Source: JACJXF01 sp038316435 | Lineage (GTDB): Bacteria; Bacteroidota; Bacteroidia; Bacteroidales; GCA-2748055 | Direction of reading: 5' to 3' | Assembly: GCA_038316435.1 (NCBI GenBank) | Contig: JBBQAQ010000005.1 | Location: 1 to 64,000, forward strand | Length of the DNA: 64,000 nucleotides | Part shown: positions 53,757 to 63,549 of the stretch, one piece after another | Numbering within the stretch: the stretch's first letter is position 1 | How the letters are laid out: the number at the start of each line of letters is the position of its first letter | The notes under the pieces: model-generated | The model's database searches: none | Told to the model about the DNA's origin: nothing | The model's input: only the letters and a program-made list of their open reading frames with translations | Position numbers and translations under genes: made by a program

Positions 53757-56558
53757 CTATAGTTTCTCTTTAAGGTATTTTGAGGTATAGGAATCCGAAA
53801 AACCTGCAAGTTGCTCTGGTGTGCCTTCAAACAGAATGCTTCCACCATTTTCACCCCCTTCTGGTCCGAGATCGATTACCCAATCGCAAGATTTGATCAC
53901 ATCCAGATTGTGCTCAATAACTACAATAGTATGCCCCTTTTTTATAAGTGCATTAAAGGCATCCAATAATTTCAGAATATCGTGAAAATGCAATCCGGTA
54001 GTAGGTTCATCAAAAATAAAAAACATATTCTCTGCGCTACCTTCCTTACTAAGAAAGAAGGCAAGTTTAACTCTCTGACTTTCCCCTCCACTTAAAGTAC
54101 TTGAAGACTGACCAAGTTTTATATAACCTAAACCAACATCCTGTAGAGGTTTAAGCTTCATTACAATTCGCTTTTCTGTTGAAGTATCCTTTTGTCCGAA
54201 GAACTCAATTGATTCGTCAACAGTCATTTCAAGGATATCATGTATATTTTTTCCTCTGTATTTTACCTCAAGAATTTCGTCTTTGAAACGTTTTCCCTTG
54301 CAGCTTTCACAGAGGAGATTGACATCTGCCATAAATTGCATTTCAACCTTGATGAATCCATCTCCCTGACATTCCTCGCAACGCCCGCCGTCTATATTAA
54401 AAGAATAATGACTTGCTTTGAAACCGTTTATTGCAGATGCAGGCTGATCGGCATAGAGTTTCCTGATTTCATCGTATGCCTTTAAATAGGTTACTGGGTT
54501 TGATCTTGAGGATTTTCCAATTGGATTCTGATCAACAAATTCTACATTTTTAATAAGGTCTAGGTCACCTTCCAGAAAATCGAATTTACCGGTCTTCTCT
54601 CCCATCCCATTAAGGCGCTTATTTAATGCAGGAAAAAGAATCCCTTTAATTAAAGACGTTTTGCCTGATCCACTTACCCCGGTAATGGCGGTCATTATAT
54701 TCAGTGGGATTTTAACATTGATGTTTTTCAAATTATTTTCTCTAGCCCCTTTAATATGAATGTAATTATTCCATTTTCTTCGGGAATCGGGAATTTCAAT
54801 TTTCCTTTTACCAGTAATATAATCTGCAGTCAGGCTACTTTCTGATTTTACAAGTGCCTTATGATCACCGGCAAATATAACTTCACCACCGTTCCGTCCG
54901 GCCCTTGGCCCGATGTCAATTACCATATCCGACGACAAAATAATATCTTCATCATGCTCAACAACCACCAGGGTATTTCCCATATCCCGTAATTCCTTTA
55001 ATACCTCAATGAGGAGTTTTGTATCACGGGAATGCAAGCCGATACTTGGTTCATCGAGAATATATAGAGAACCAACGAGGGCACTGCCAAGCGAGGTTGC
55101 GAGATTAATTCTTTGAGATTCACCTCCTGAAAGTGTTGCAGATAGTCTGTTAAGTGTCAAGTAGTTTAATCCAACATGTAATAAAAAGCTAAGTCTGCTG
55201 CGGATTTCAGTGAGTAAGCGCCCGGCAATTTTTTCCTCATGCTCTGTCAGGTTAATGGTATCGAAAAATTTACTAAGCTTATCTACAGGCATTAAAACCA
55301 GTTCATGAATAGGTTTTCCGTTAATTTTGACGTATGATGCTTCCTTTCGTAGTCTGCCACCATTGCATTCATGACACACCGTTTTCCCCCTGTACCTTGA
55401 AAGCATTACGCGGTATTGGATTTTATATTTTTTTTCTTCCAGGTATTCAAAAAAATCACGAATCCCCTTGAAATGCTTATTTCCATTCCAAAGGAGTGCC
55501 TGTTGTTCGCTTGACAGTTTAAAAAATGGAGTGTGTATGGGGAAATCAAATTTGTCGGCAGCATAAATAAGTTTTTCGAGCCATTTGCTCATCTTTTCGC
55601 CTTTCCAGCAAACAATCGCCTCTTCATACACCGACAGACTCTTGTTTGGAATAACAAGATCTTCGTCAATGCCTATAACTTGCCCATAGCCTTCACAAAC
55701 AGGGCAGGCGCCAACAGGATTATTAAAGCTGAACATATGTTCGTTTGGTATTTCAAAAAGGATTCCATCAGCTTCAAAAGAATCAGTAAACTCATGGTAT
55801 TTTTTTGCTTCAGGCTTTTTTATTCTGCAAATTCCTTTTCCAATACTGAGCGCTGTTTTAACAGAATCGCCAAATCTGCTCACTGAATCTTCATCTCTGG
55901 TAACTACAATACGATCGATAATTAGGTTATTTCCTGAGGTCTGCGCGAGGAGTTCCTTATTTTGAAGTACCTCCTCGATCTGTAGTATTTCACCTTTAAT
56001 CTCTATGCGGGTTATCCCTTGTCTTAGATAAAGTTCAAGCTCATACGATAAAGTTGTGCCAGCACAGCAATGGAAAGGTGCCATAATAATCAGGCGGGTA
56101 TCGTTTTCAAAGGAGAGGATAAAGTCCACAACATCAGAAACAGAATGTATTTTAACTTCACTACCGCTAACAGGGGAATATGTTATACCAATTCGTGCGT
56201 ACAATAACTTCAGGTAATCATAGATTTCAGTTGATGTTCCAACGGTTGATCTTGGATTTCGCGTATTTACCTTTTGTTCGATTGCAACAGCAGGTGGAAT
56301 TCCGTGAATATAGTCAACATCAGGTTTATCGATACGCCCAAGGAACTGCCTTGCATAGGCGGAGAGACTTTCAACATACCGTCTTTGTCCCTCTGCATAT
56401 AATGTATCGAATGCAAGTGAAGACTTACCTGATCCTGATAGACCTGTAACCACAACAAACTTATCCCTAGGGATGGATATATCAATATTTTTCAGGTTAT
56501 GAACTCGCGCTCCCTTGATAAAAATCACATTTTTGTCTATTTCTCTATCTTCTGGCAT
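53757..56558 (-). CDS. uvrA: Excinuclease ABC subunit A
   Basis: 933 residues from the ATG MPEDREIDKN; a TTG 33 bases upstream falls within nine bases of the likely transcript start set by the box TAACTTTG (56613-56606). Two ABC ATPase modules: Walker A VTGLSGSGKSSLAFDTL and ITGVSGSGKTSLIKG; signatures LSGGESQRINLA and LSGGESQRVKLA; zinc-finger Cys in CPVCEGYG, CHECNGG, CEECQGDG and CESCKGKR. It locates bulky lesions and loads UvrB for nucleotide excision repair. Confidence 0.97.
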   Translation of the reverse strand: MPEDREIDKNVIFIKGARVHNLKNIDISIPRDKFVVVTGLSGSGKSSLAFDTLYAEGQRRYVESLSAYARQFLGRIDKPDVDYIHGIPPAVAIEQKVNTRNPRSTVGTSTEIYDYLKLLYARIGITYSPVSGSEVKIHSVSDVVDFILSFENDTRLIIMAPFHCCAGTTLSYELELYLRQGITRIEIKGEILQIEEVLQNKELLAQTSGNNLIIDRIVVTRDEDSVSRFGDSVKTALSIGKGICRIKKPEAKKYHEFTDSFEADGILFEIPNEHMFSFNNPVGACPVCEGYGQVIGIDEDLVIPNKSLSVYEEAIVCWKGEKMSKWLEKLIYAADKFDFPIHTPFFKLSSEQQALLWNGNKHFKGIRDFFEYLEEKKYKIQYRVMLSRYRGKTVCHECNGGRLRKEASYVKINGKPIHELVLMPVDKLSKFFDTINLTEHEEKIAGRLLTEIRSRLSFLLHVGLNYLTLNRLSATLSGGESQRINLATSLGSALVGSLYILDEPSIGLHSRDTKLLIEVLKELRDMGNTLVVVEHDEDIILSSDMVIDIGPRAGRNGGEVIFAGDHKALVKSESSLTADYITGKRKIEIPDSRRKWNNYIHIKGARENNLKNINVKIPLNIMTAITGVSGSGKTSLIKGILFPALNKRLNGMGEKTGKFDFLEGDLDLIKNVEFVDQNPIGKSSRSNPVTYLKAYDEIRKLYADQPASAINGFKASHYSFNIDGGRCEECQGDGFIKVEMQFMADVNLLCESCKGKRFKDEILEVKYRGKNIHDILEMTVDESIEFFGQKDTSTEKRIVMKLKPLQDVGLGYIKLGQSSSTLSGGESQRVKLAFFLSKEGSAENMFFIFDEPTTGLHFHDILKLLDAFNALIKKGHTIVVIEHNLDVIKSCDWVIDLGPEGGENGGSILFEGTPEQLAGFSDSYTSKYLKEKL

Positions 56559-56738
56559 AAAAGTTGTGGGGATTATATGAGCTTTTAACAATAATTAACG
56601 AATTTCAAAGTTAGTATTTTTTGCGCAAAACGTTTTTATTGTTAATTTCGCTTTCTTCCAGATTCAAAATTAAGTATTCATCTGTTAATCAATAAAAGGA
56701 GGATTGCCTATAGATTATTTCTACTTTATCAACCAAAC

Positions 56739-56745
56739 AAGGAGG
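56739..56745 (+). promoter_or_regulatory. Shine-Dalgarno site deciding a GTG start
   Basis: AAGGAGG five bases ahead of a GTG start codon for the sigma factor. Strong SD sites are rare in this window, so it marks a gene under distinct translational control. Confidence 0.75.
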
Positions 56746-56750
56746 TAGTT

Positions 56751-57341
56751 GTGAAAACAAGTAGGAAAACAGATTACGAACTGGTTGAAGAGTTCGTATC
56801 GGGCAGTCAATCTGGAATTGAGATTCTCATCAGACGCCATAAAAACAGGGTATTTACTTATATCATGCTCATGGTAAAAAATGAGCAATTGGCCGAAGAT
56901 ATATTCCAGGATACATTTATTAAGGTTATTCATTCTCTAAAAGCAGGGAAGTACAAGGATAATGGCAGGTTTTTATCCTGGGTTATCCGCATTGCACATA
57001 ACTTGGTGATAGACCATTTCCGTAAGGAAAAACAGATGAATCTAATATCCAATGATGATACAGTAATTGATCTATTTAATAATAAAAAGCTTGCGGATAA
57101 AAACGTTGAAGACACTATTATTTACGATCAGATATGCAACGATATCAGGGCACTAGTAGAAAGGTTACCGGATGACCAGAAAGAAGTTATTTTACTTCGT
57201 CATTATGGTGATCTGAGTTTTAAAGAAATTGCCGATCAGACTGGTGTAAGCATAAATACAGCTCTTGGAAGGATGAGGTATGCATTGATAAATCTCAGGA
57301 AACTTATTCAAAAGCATGATATCAATCTGATGGTTCCCTGA
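56751..57341 (+). CDS. ECF-type RNA polymerase sigma factor
   Basis: 196 residues from a GTG five bases after AAGGAGG. Sigma region 2: LIRRHKNRVFTYIMLMVKNEQLAEDIFQDTF and RFLSWVIRIAHNLVIDHFRK. Region 4: LPDDQKEVILLRHYGDLSFKEIADQTGVSINTALGRMRYAL. The linker is short and no anti-sigma or FecR-like gene follows; instead a 60-residue ORF lies 81 bases downstream. It belongs to the housekeeping-like ECF sigma factors common in Bacteroidota, whose regulons are mostly unknown. Confidence 0.93.
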   Translation: MKTSRKTDYELVEEFVSGSQSGIEILIRRHKNRVFTYIMLMVKNEQLAEDIFQDTFIKVIHSLKAGKYKDNGRFLSWVIRIAHNLVIDHFRKEKQMNLISNDDTVIDLFNNKKLADKNVEDTIIYDQICNDIRALVERLPDDQKEVILLRHYGDLSFKEIADQTGVSINTALGRMRYALINLRKLIQKHDINLMVP

Positions 57342-57422
57342 AAAATATTTTTACGAATTCAGCAATATTATTTTTTTGGAAGCGTTTATGTTATAATTAA
57401 AACGCTAAAAAATAATTTGCCT

Positions 57423-57605
57423 ATGAATGAAAATTCTACTCTGTTATTTATTATGGATGATTTTGAGGGAGAAGGTGAAATAATTAATATAAACGACATG
57501 CTTGATCCATTTGGAAAGTGCAGCAATGAATTGGAATACACTTTTAAAGGCATTGTTTTTACACCTGATGAGCAATTAATCTCCAACATCCTAAGAATCA
57601 CCTGA
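57423..57605 (+). CDS. Small acidic protein downstream of the sigma factor
   Basis: 60 residues: MNENSTLLFIMDDFEGEGEI to a C-terminus GIVFTPDEQLISNILRIT. Acidic, with no membrane segment. The ORF is followed by a terminator, which supports its being the end of the sigma-factor transcript. Small ORFs ending in a PDxxLIxxIL-type motif follow sigma genes in some Bacteroidota as far as I recall, but no function is known. It could modulate the sigma factor; that is inference from position. Confidence 0.6.
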   Translation: MNENSTLLFIMDDFEGEGEIININDMLDPFGKCSNELEYTFKGIVFTPDEQLISNILRIT

Positions 57606-57629
57606 ACTTAATGGTAACTCACAATCCAA

Positions 57630-57669
57630 GAAAACTGGTAGATACAACAATCTTCCGGTTTTCATTTTT
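57630..57669 (+). terminator. Terminator after the sigma-factor unit
   Basis: GAAAACTGG (57630-57638) pairs with CCGGTTTTC (57655-57663, one G-U) across a 16-base loop, followed by ATTTTT. It overlaps the convergent rsmE stop. Confidence 0.7.
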
Positions 57670-58378
57670 CCCTGAGGGTCATAATATCGGAAATAATCTG
57701 ACAAGCTACGACTCCCGCGGTTTCAGTACGCAATCTTGAATTTCCGAGACTTATTGGAATAAATCCCTCTTTAACAGCAATTTGCAACTCTTCCGCTGAA
57801 AAATCGCCTTCAGGCCCAATTAGTATGGTGAAATCAGCATTTTGAGGTTTTATTCTGATTAATTCCAGCTTTTCTTCTTCCATACAATGTGCAATTAGTC
57901 TGGTTCCTGTTTTAGCATGGGATTTTACATAATCATTGAAAGAAACAGAGTGATTAAGGACAGGATGGTAGGCTTTAAGTGATTGTTTCATGGCAGAAGT
58001 TATGACTTTTTCCAACCTATCGTCTCTAAGGGCTTTTCTTTCTGAGCGTTGGCAAATTATAGGGCATATTTCATCGATTCCAATTTCTGTTGCCTTCTCC
58101 AGAAACCACTCAAAACGATCTATATTTTTCGTTGGTGCAATTGCTATATGAAGATGGAAATCCCTTTTACCATATTCAAACTTAGCCTGTTTAATATCAA
58201 TAGTACATGCTTTATGATCAGGAACTGAGACAATTCCCTCGTAGAAGCCACCTATTCCGTCTACCATACAAACTTCATCACCAGGTTTCAATCTGAGAAC
58301 TTTTATGCAATGATGGCTTTCTATTTCATCGAGAATTCCAATCTGACCCTGAATATTTTTGGTATAGAAGATATGCAT
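57662..58378 (-). CDS. rsmE: 16S rRNA m3U1498 methyltransferase
   Basis: 238 residues from the ATG MHIFYTKNIQG; a TTG lies two codons upstream. N-terminal PUA-like domain and C-terminal SPOUT knot: ATEIGIDEICPIICQRSERKA, LIGPEGDFSAEELQIA and SLGNSRLRTETAGV, the SAM-binding trefoil. It methylates U1498 of 16S rRNA. Faces the sigma-factor unit convergently. Confidence 0.94.
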   Translation of the reverse strand: MHIFYTKNIQGQIGILDEIESHHCIKVLRLKPGDEVCMVDGIGGFYEGIVSVPDHKACTIDIKQAKFEYGKRDFHLHIAIAPTKNIDRFEWFLEKATEIGIDEICPIICQRSERKALRDDRLEKVITSAMKQSLKAYHPVLNHSVSFNDYVKSHAKTGTRLIAHCMEEEKLELIRIKPQNADFTILIGPEGDFSAEELQIAVKEGFIPISLGNSRLRTETAGVVACQIISDIMTLREK

Positions 58379-58543
58379 TGACAAATATGATTTAAGTTTT
58401 ATTAACGAATCAAAATTAACTAAGAAAATGCTTATTTATAACAATTACCGTTTTTAGAAGAATTAATGTAAACAAAAATATAATAACTTCATTTGATCAG
58501 GAATAATTTGGTTTAATTTACTCATTATAAAAAAAGAAATTTT

Positions 58544-59038
58544 ATGCCCCATATTGGCCTTTTATCTGATACACATGGCTTTTTTGATCCCCGACTGAAA
58601 GTATTCTTTGAAAACTGCGTTGAAATCTGGCATGCCGGAGACATCGGAAATATTGAAACAGCGGATGAAATAGCTGCCTTTAAGCCACTACGCGCTGTTT
58701 ATGGAAATATCGATGGGCATGAAGTGAGAATTGTCTACCCCGAACACCAAAGGTTTACTTATGAAGGCATGGATATCTGGATTACACATATTGGAGGATA
58801 CCCCGGAAATTACGATTCAAAGGTAAGAGGGTCGATAAGAATCAATACACCAGAAATTTTTATTTCAGGACATTCACATATTCTCAAAGTTATGCCTGAC
58901 AAAAAACTTGGACTACTCCATATAAACCCCGGATCTGCAGGCAAATCGGGTATTCACCAGATTCGCACTGCAGTAAGGTTTATCATTGAACAAGGGAAAA
59001 TTAAAGACCTTGAAGTTATTGAATTGGGGCCTCGATAG
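58544..59038 (+). CDS. YfcE/MJ0936-like metallophosphoesterase
   Basis: 164 residues. Metal ligands are all present: GLLSDTHGFFDPRL, WHAGDIGN, YGNIDGHE (GNxD rather than GNHD, as in this subfamily), THIGGYPGNY, SGHSHI and LLHINPGSAG. Members hydrolyse phosphodiesters in vitro; the in vivo substrate is unclear. Its 3' end overlaps the convergent large gene by 23 bases. Confidence 0.92.
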   Translation: MPHIGLLSDTHGFFDPRLKVFFENCVEIWHAGDIGNIETADEIAAFKPLRAVYGNIDGHEVRIVYPEHQRFTYEGMDIWITHIGGYPGNYDSKVRGSIRINTPEIFISGHSHILKVMPDKKLGLLHINPGSAGKSGIHQIRTAVRFIIEQGKIKDLEVIELGPR

Positions 59039-62000
59039 AATTTGCATTTCCTTCAGCCTCCTCCTTTAATTTCGCCTCTGCTTCCTCATATCGTCTTAGG
59101 AAAAGTTCAACCCTTCGATCGGGCGCAAGAGCATAAATAAATCCTGGTTCACCCGGTTTAACTTTAAGTTTCCTCTCTGAAGCCTTAAGTGTGTAAACTA
59201 TATTATTGAATTCCTTATTTGAAGAAGTGACCTGCAAACTACCCGGGTTATAAGCAAAGTAGTAAAATGTGCTTTTATCAACGACGAAGTATATATCAAG
59301 AAGGTCGCCTGAACCACGCTTAGAAAACTCAATATAGGCTTCTACTTCCTTATTAATTGCTTTATCACCAACCCGTATTACGCCAACTGGCCCATGATAT
59401 CTGAAAGATCGGGTATTCTGATTCCATTTGAGTTTAACATTGGATAGTAATAGATTCTTTTTGAAACTTTCAGGAACAGCCTTGTAATTCCCATATAAAC
59501 CTTGTTCTGTTTCCATTACTTCAGCGCTCTCTAAACCAATAAGATCGCGCAGTGCTAATCTATAAAACGGGTTTGTCAGATCATAGGGTTTAAGAACAGG
59601 CAAACTGTCTAATTCCTTTCCAAGAATGGTAAGTGCAAGTGGTGAAAAGTGGAAGTCAACCCCCAATAATACATTTGTTTCAAAGGAATTGCTTACCATA
59701 TCCTGCACTGCTGTACCTTTAGCAATAACTTTCATTTGTCCATAATCAACACTGAAATCAATATTTCCCTGTGAAAACTCATAACAGGAATCGGTATCAA
59801 GCCGTAGGTAATTACCGGGCAGAGATTTATCGGTTAGCTTAGCAATACTTCCAATTTCATAATGTTCGTTGTATTTATCATATCTGAGCATTCCATCAGC
59901 ATGCGTCAAATAAGTATCAAAATAATCTTTTCGTCCAGAAAAGAAAGTTGAGTAAACATGAATTGAATCTCTTGTAATCATTGAACCTGCATAAATTTTC
60001 TTCAAATTTATATCAATAGGTTCCTCAGGGACAGGAATCATGATACTGTCAGGATTAATTTCAGCTTCAAATTTCAGCCAGTTTCGCCCAGTATTGCAAT
60101 CATGTTTGAGCCTTGTGGTTCCTTTAAAAATAAGATCAGGCCTTCTGGCAGCTAATTTTACATCTCCCTGATATTCAAACTGTGGGCTCAGTAAAAAGCT
60201 ATCAATAACTGTGATTGCAGCTTTACCAATTGTTTGGTAGGAAGTATCTACTTTTATTTCAGTGAAATGAATAAGCCAGGGAATCTTATTTTCGTCAATG
60301 TAATCATAATCGCCTGAAGCCTTATAGTCACTTCGGGCTGCAATTTCCACATTAGAGTTGTAAATTTTATAATAGCGGTTTGTGAAATCGGCCATAATTT
60401 CTGCTTTTGTAAGCCTGCGTATCTTGGCGTATTTTTCTACTGTCAACTTACCTTCATTTGGAAATATGCGGGCATCAGCAACCTGAATATAATCAACATC
60501 CTGTGCATTCAGCAACTGATTTTTATAATCAAAAATTGTCTTATCAGAAACAAAACTTATCGAGTCCTGAGAAGCTAGAACTGAGATATATCTAGCTCCG
60601 AAAAGGCTATCTTCGTGTACCACTGAACTTATTTTTTTACTTAAGCCCATTTCTATTTCCTTTTTCATCATGTCCCAGGTAAGAGCATCAAGCTTACTTA
60701 TGTAGCGGTTTTCCTGAAACTCAACTAAAGTAAAATCCTTGTTTGAATTAATCTGGCCTTTTTTATTATTGAAATCAATATTAAGGTTTACATTATCGGT
60801 ATTCATGGATGGCATTTCTTTGGTTGAGCCGACCAGTCGGAAGTCTGACGAGTCGGAAAGAAATCCTTCAGATTTATAGGTAAATAAGTCTGAACCCATG
60901 GTAGCCTCAACAAGATTCATTCTCCCATTTCCTGAAAGTCCGGATGGTTCCAGTAATAAATTTCCATTGAGACGAACCGTATCGCTAAACATAGTAAAAT
61001 CTTTGTCTTTCTTATATGCATAGAACTTGTCCTTTTTTGTATACCAGGTAATATCATTGTTAGAAGATTTGACTTTGGGATATTCTTTACCCGCAACCTG
61101 TTTTCTTATTTGGAAATCGCGACTGATTGCCATAGCTGAATCAGGATGGAAAAGGAAATCGTCCGAAAAAGTGGTGGAAGTAATGTAATCCAACTGTCCA
61201 TATCCATGCAATCCCTTTCCTGATAATTCCACATCATTATAGAAAGTAGATTTTCCATCGTACATTGGAATACCGGTTGATGGTGTTTTATAATAAAAAC
61301 CAAGCGAATAATCGCTTCTAAGGGATAAGGTTTGTTCCAGTGTTGGCAAAATCCCACCAGATTCAAATTTCCCTTTCAGTAACATGGCATTTTTTGAGAA
61401 GTTATCCAAACTATCAATTGTAAAAGGATAAACAGCGAAATACACATCTTTTCGCTTGTAAACTCCTTTTTGTATATTCGGCTCCTCAAAATAGACATAT
61501 CCATTTTCCCGACTTGTAAATATGGGGTACTGCGGGTGGTCTGTCAATCCGGATTTGTTACTTGGATCATCAATAAGTAATTCGCCGGTTATCTTTTCAA
61601 TCATATTACTGATATTATTTATAATCGGTTTACCATAATTATCATATTGCCCAGTTTGCACCTGCAAACTAAGAGAATCAATGTTCTGTAGATTCAACTT
61701 AAAATTGTCGTAATCAAAAAAGAAGTTATCTCCATAATATGTAAATAATCCTGCCCTAATCGATCCGTCAAACTGAAAATTCCGGTTACGTTTCATAATA
61801 ATCTGGCTTTTATCCGGAATTAAAACAACGTTTTGAGAATCGCTAAGAAATATACTTTGAATGCCATTAATTTTAAGATCAAAATTTTTAAGATCAAGAT
61901 TTGCATTTTCGAGTGGTGCTGTTGTGTTTGAAGTAAAGTAAATAACATCATAATCGGTTTTTCCAACACTCGCATCGAGAAAGTAGTTTGTTTTTTCAGT

Positions 62001-63521
62001 AAGTGTAATCATATCAGAAACATCGTCAAAAAAGATAAAACCAAGCCGAGCCATTTTCATTAATTGATGACGCACCTGATAAGCGTCTACACCAAGGTAA
62101 TCTGCATAGTTCGAAGCAGGGAATCTATTAAATCCAATACCTCTGCCGTATTGCCACAATCCTACAAGCGGATGGATGTTGTCCATTCCACCAAGCTTTT
62201 CAAAAAATTCATAATTGAAAAAGTTAGAAGATTCAAAGGTAGCTTTGCCCGTTGCTGTCCCAGATGCAGGCTTAAAAAGAATCGCACCTGATTTCCTTTT
62301 CCAAAGCCACTCTTCGAAGTTCATATCAATTTTATGGTAGGTATTTTTATATGGACTTTCTGATGTATATCTCTGCGATTTGGTAAACCTCAGTTCATCA
62401 GTACTTTCCATATAAGAAAATTGAAGGTCGGGGTGATAAATCGAATCGCTTTCAAGATACATACTTAATTGAACACTCGCAGATTTCATGCCATTTTCTG
62501 AAATTAGTATCTGGTTAGTCTTCAGCTTCATTCTAAGTGTGTCGGCGTCATAAATATTAAGAATTGCAGGTTCCTGTTCGCTACCTGTACCAGCAAGTTT
62601 AGAACCCTGCATCGATAATCCTCCAACGAATTTTATTCCACTGAACAAGTCAGGTAGAATATACTTGTTTTGATAAGAATAAAACTTTGGATATAACGCA
62701 TTTTCAGGGTTATTAATTAGCATGACCTTCTCTTCAATGCGACCCATTAGAGGAAAGTTGAAGTACTTCTTATAAAAGAATGCTACCGTGTCGGCCTTAA
62801 ATTCGGTTTTCTGAAGGGTAATTTTATAATTGGAATATTCTGCATATACATCTTTTATATCATACCCTGCGCGCTCCCAGCTAACAACCCCTTTTTTACC
62901 TATCCATATCATGTCAACGGGGTTGAGAGTGCCTGAAGTTCCCAAAATCATAATACTATCGCGCTTTGAAAAACAGATTAGATCGACTTTATCGAATTTA
63001 ACAGATGGTTTACCGATATTAAAAACAAAAACAAAATTGTTTTGAGCAATTTTCCATCCAGTACCAGAACTTGAATAAATTGTATTTGAAGTCAATAAAT
63101 TGATTGTCAAATCCAGATATTGCGCGGTTATTTTCAAGGGGGTAGCCTTATCTTCTAAAAAGAATTTAAGTGATTGTTTCCAAGCAGTAGGATCAGCTTT
63201 ATCATAATCCCCTGAGGAAAAAAGCATAATTATTTTAATCAACTGAATAAAATGCGGGCTGGGCCTACCATTTTTTTTAAGCAGAGAATTTGATATTTGG
63301 ATTATCTCATTCCTTTGGTCGGCTGATATAGCGGGAGAATTCCATTTTGCAATGAATTCATTAAGAATAAGATTATCAGCCTCATTGATATAATTATCAC
63401 AAAGTTTTTGAAACTCTTCAATATAAATTACTGAATCGGAAGTAAAACTTCGAATTTGCTGATTAAAGGCAGGAAAGAAAATTGATGAGAAGGCAATTAT
63501 AAGCAGGTATATTTTCTTCAT
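59016..63521 (-). CDS. Very large exported protein of unknown function (1501 aa)
   Basis: Signal peptide MKKIYLLIIAFSSIFFPAFNQ. No known catalytic domain recognised. The N-terminal 150 residues are helical; the rest is dominated by short beta strands alternating with Asp/Ser/Asn turns, without the Cys-anchored repeats of the other adhesin. Strand-rich segments recur (GLSGNGRMNLVEATMGSDLF, GKGLHGYGQLDYITSTTF, YQGDVKLAARRPDLIFKGTT), a pattern seen in long beta-taco or AsmA/LptD-like scaffolds. No T9SS C-terminal signal is visible; the C-terminus is a charged Glu/Lys helix (EEAEAKLKEEAEGNA). It is probably periplasmic or outer-membrane associated. prmA lies 28 bases upstream in the same direction. 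Confidence 0.72.
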   Translation of the reverse strand: MKKIYLLIIAFSSIFFPAFNQQIRSFTSDSVIYIEEFQKLCDNYINEADNLILNEFIAKWNSPAISADQRNEIIQISNSLLKKNGRPSPHFIQLIKIIMLFSSGDYDKADPTAWKQSLKFFLEDKATPLKITAQYLDLTINLLTSNTIYSSSGTGWKIAQNNFVFVFNIGKPSVKFDKVDLICFSKRDSIMILGTSGTLNPVDMIWIGKKGVVSWERAGYDIKDVYAEYSNYKITLQKTEFKADTVAFFYKKYFNFPLMGRIEEKVMLINNPENALYPKFYSYQNKYILPDLFSGIKFVGGLSMQGSKLAGTGSEQEPAILNIYDADTLRMKLKTNQILISENGMKSASVQLSMYLESDSIYHPDLQFSYMESTDELRFTKSQRYTSESPYKNTYHKIDMNFEEWLWKRKSGAILFKPASGTATGKATFESSNFFNYEFFEKLGGMDNIHPLVGLWQYGRGIGFNRFPASNYADYLGVDAYQVRHQLMKMARLGFIFFDDVSDMITLTEKTNYFLDASVGKTDYDVIYFTSNTTAPLENANLDLKNFDLKINGIQSIFLSDSQNVVLIPDKSQIIMKRNRNFQFDGSIRAGLFTYYGDNFFFDYDNFKLNLQNIDSLSLQVQTGQYDNYGKPIINNISNMIEKITGELLIDDPSNKSGLTDHPQYPIFTSRENGYVYFEEPNIQKGVYKRKDVYFAVYPFTIDSLDNFSKNAMLLKGKFESGGILPTLEQTLSLRSDYSLGFYYKTPSTGIPMYDGKSTFYNDVELSGKGLHGYGQLDYITSTTFSDDFLFHPDSAMAISRDFQIRKQVAGKEYPKVKSSNNDITWYTKKDKFYAYKKDKDFTMFSDTVRLNGNLLLEPSGLSGNGRMNLVEATMGSDLFTYKSEGFLSDSSDFRLVGSTKEMPSMNTDNVNLNIDFNNKKGQINSNKDFTLVEFQENRYISKLDALTWDMMKKEIEMGLSKKISSVVHEDSLFGARYISVLASQDSISFVSDKTIFDYKNQLLNAQDVDYIQVADARIFPNEGKLTVEKYAKIRRLTKAEIMADFTNRYYKIYNSNVEIAARSDYKASGDYDYIDENKIPWLIHFTEIKVDTSYQTIGKAAITVIDSFLLSPQFEYQGDVKLAARRPDLIFKGTTRLKHDCNTGRNWLKFEAEINPDSIMIPVPEEPIDINLKKIYAGSMITRDSIHVYSTFFSGRKDYFDTYLTHADGMLRYDKYNEHYEIGSIAKLTDKSLPGNYLRLDTDSCYEFSQGNIDFSVDYGQMKVIAKGTAVQDMVSNSFETNVLLGVDFHFSPLALTILGKELDSLPVLKPYDLTNPFYRLALRDLIGLESAEVMETEQGLYGNYKAVPESFKKNLLLSNVKLKWNQNTRSFRYHGPVGVIRVGDKAINKEVEAYIEFSKRGSGDLLDIYFVVDKSTFYYFAYNPGSLQVTSSNKEFNNIVYTLKASERKLKVKPGEPGFIYALAPDRRVELFLRRYEEAEAKLKEEAEGNANSIEAPIQ

Positions 63522-63549
63522 AATTTCGCCGGGTTGAGGTATGAAATAA

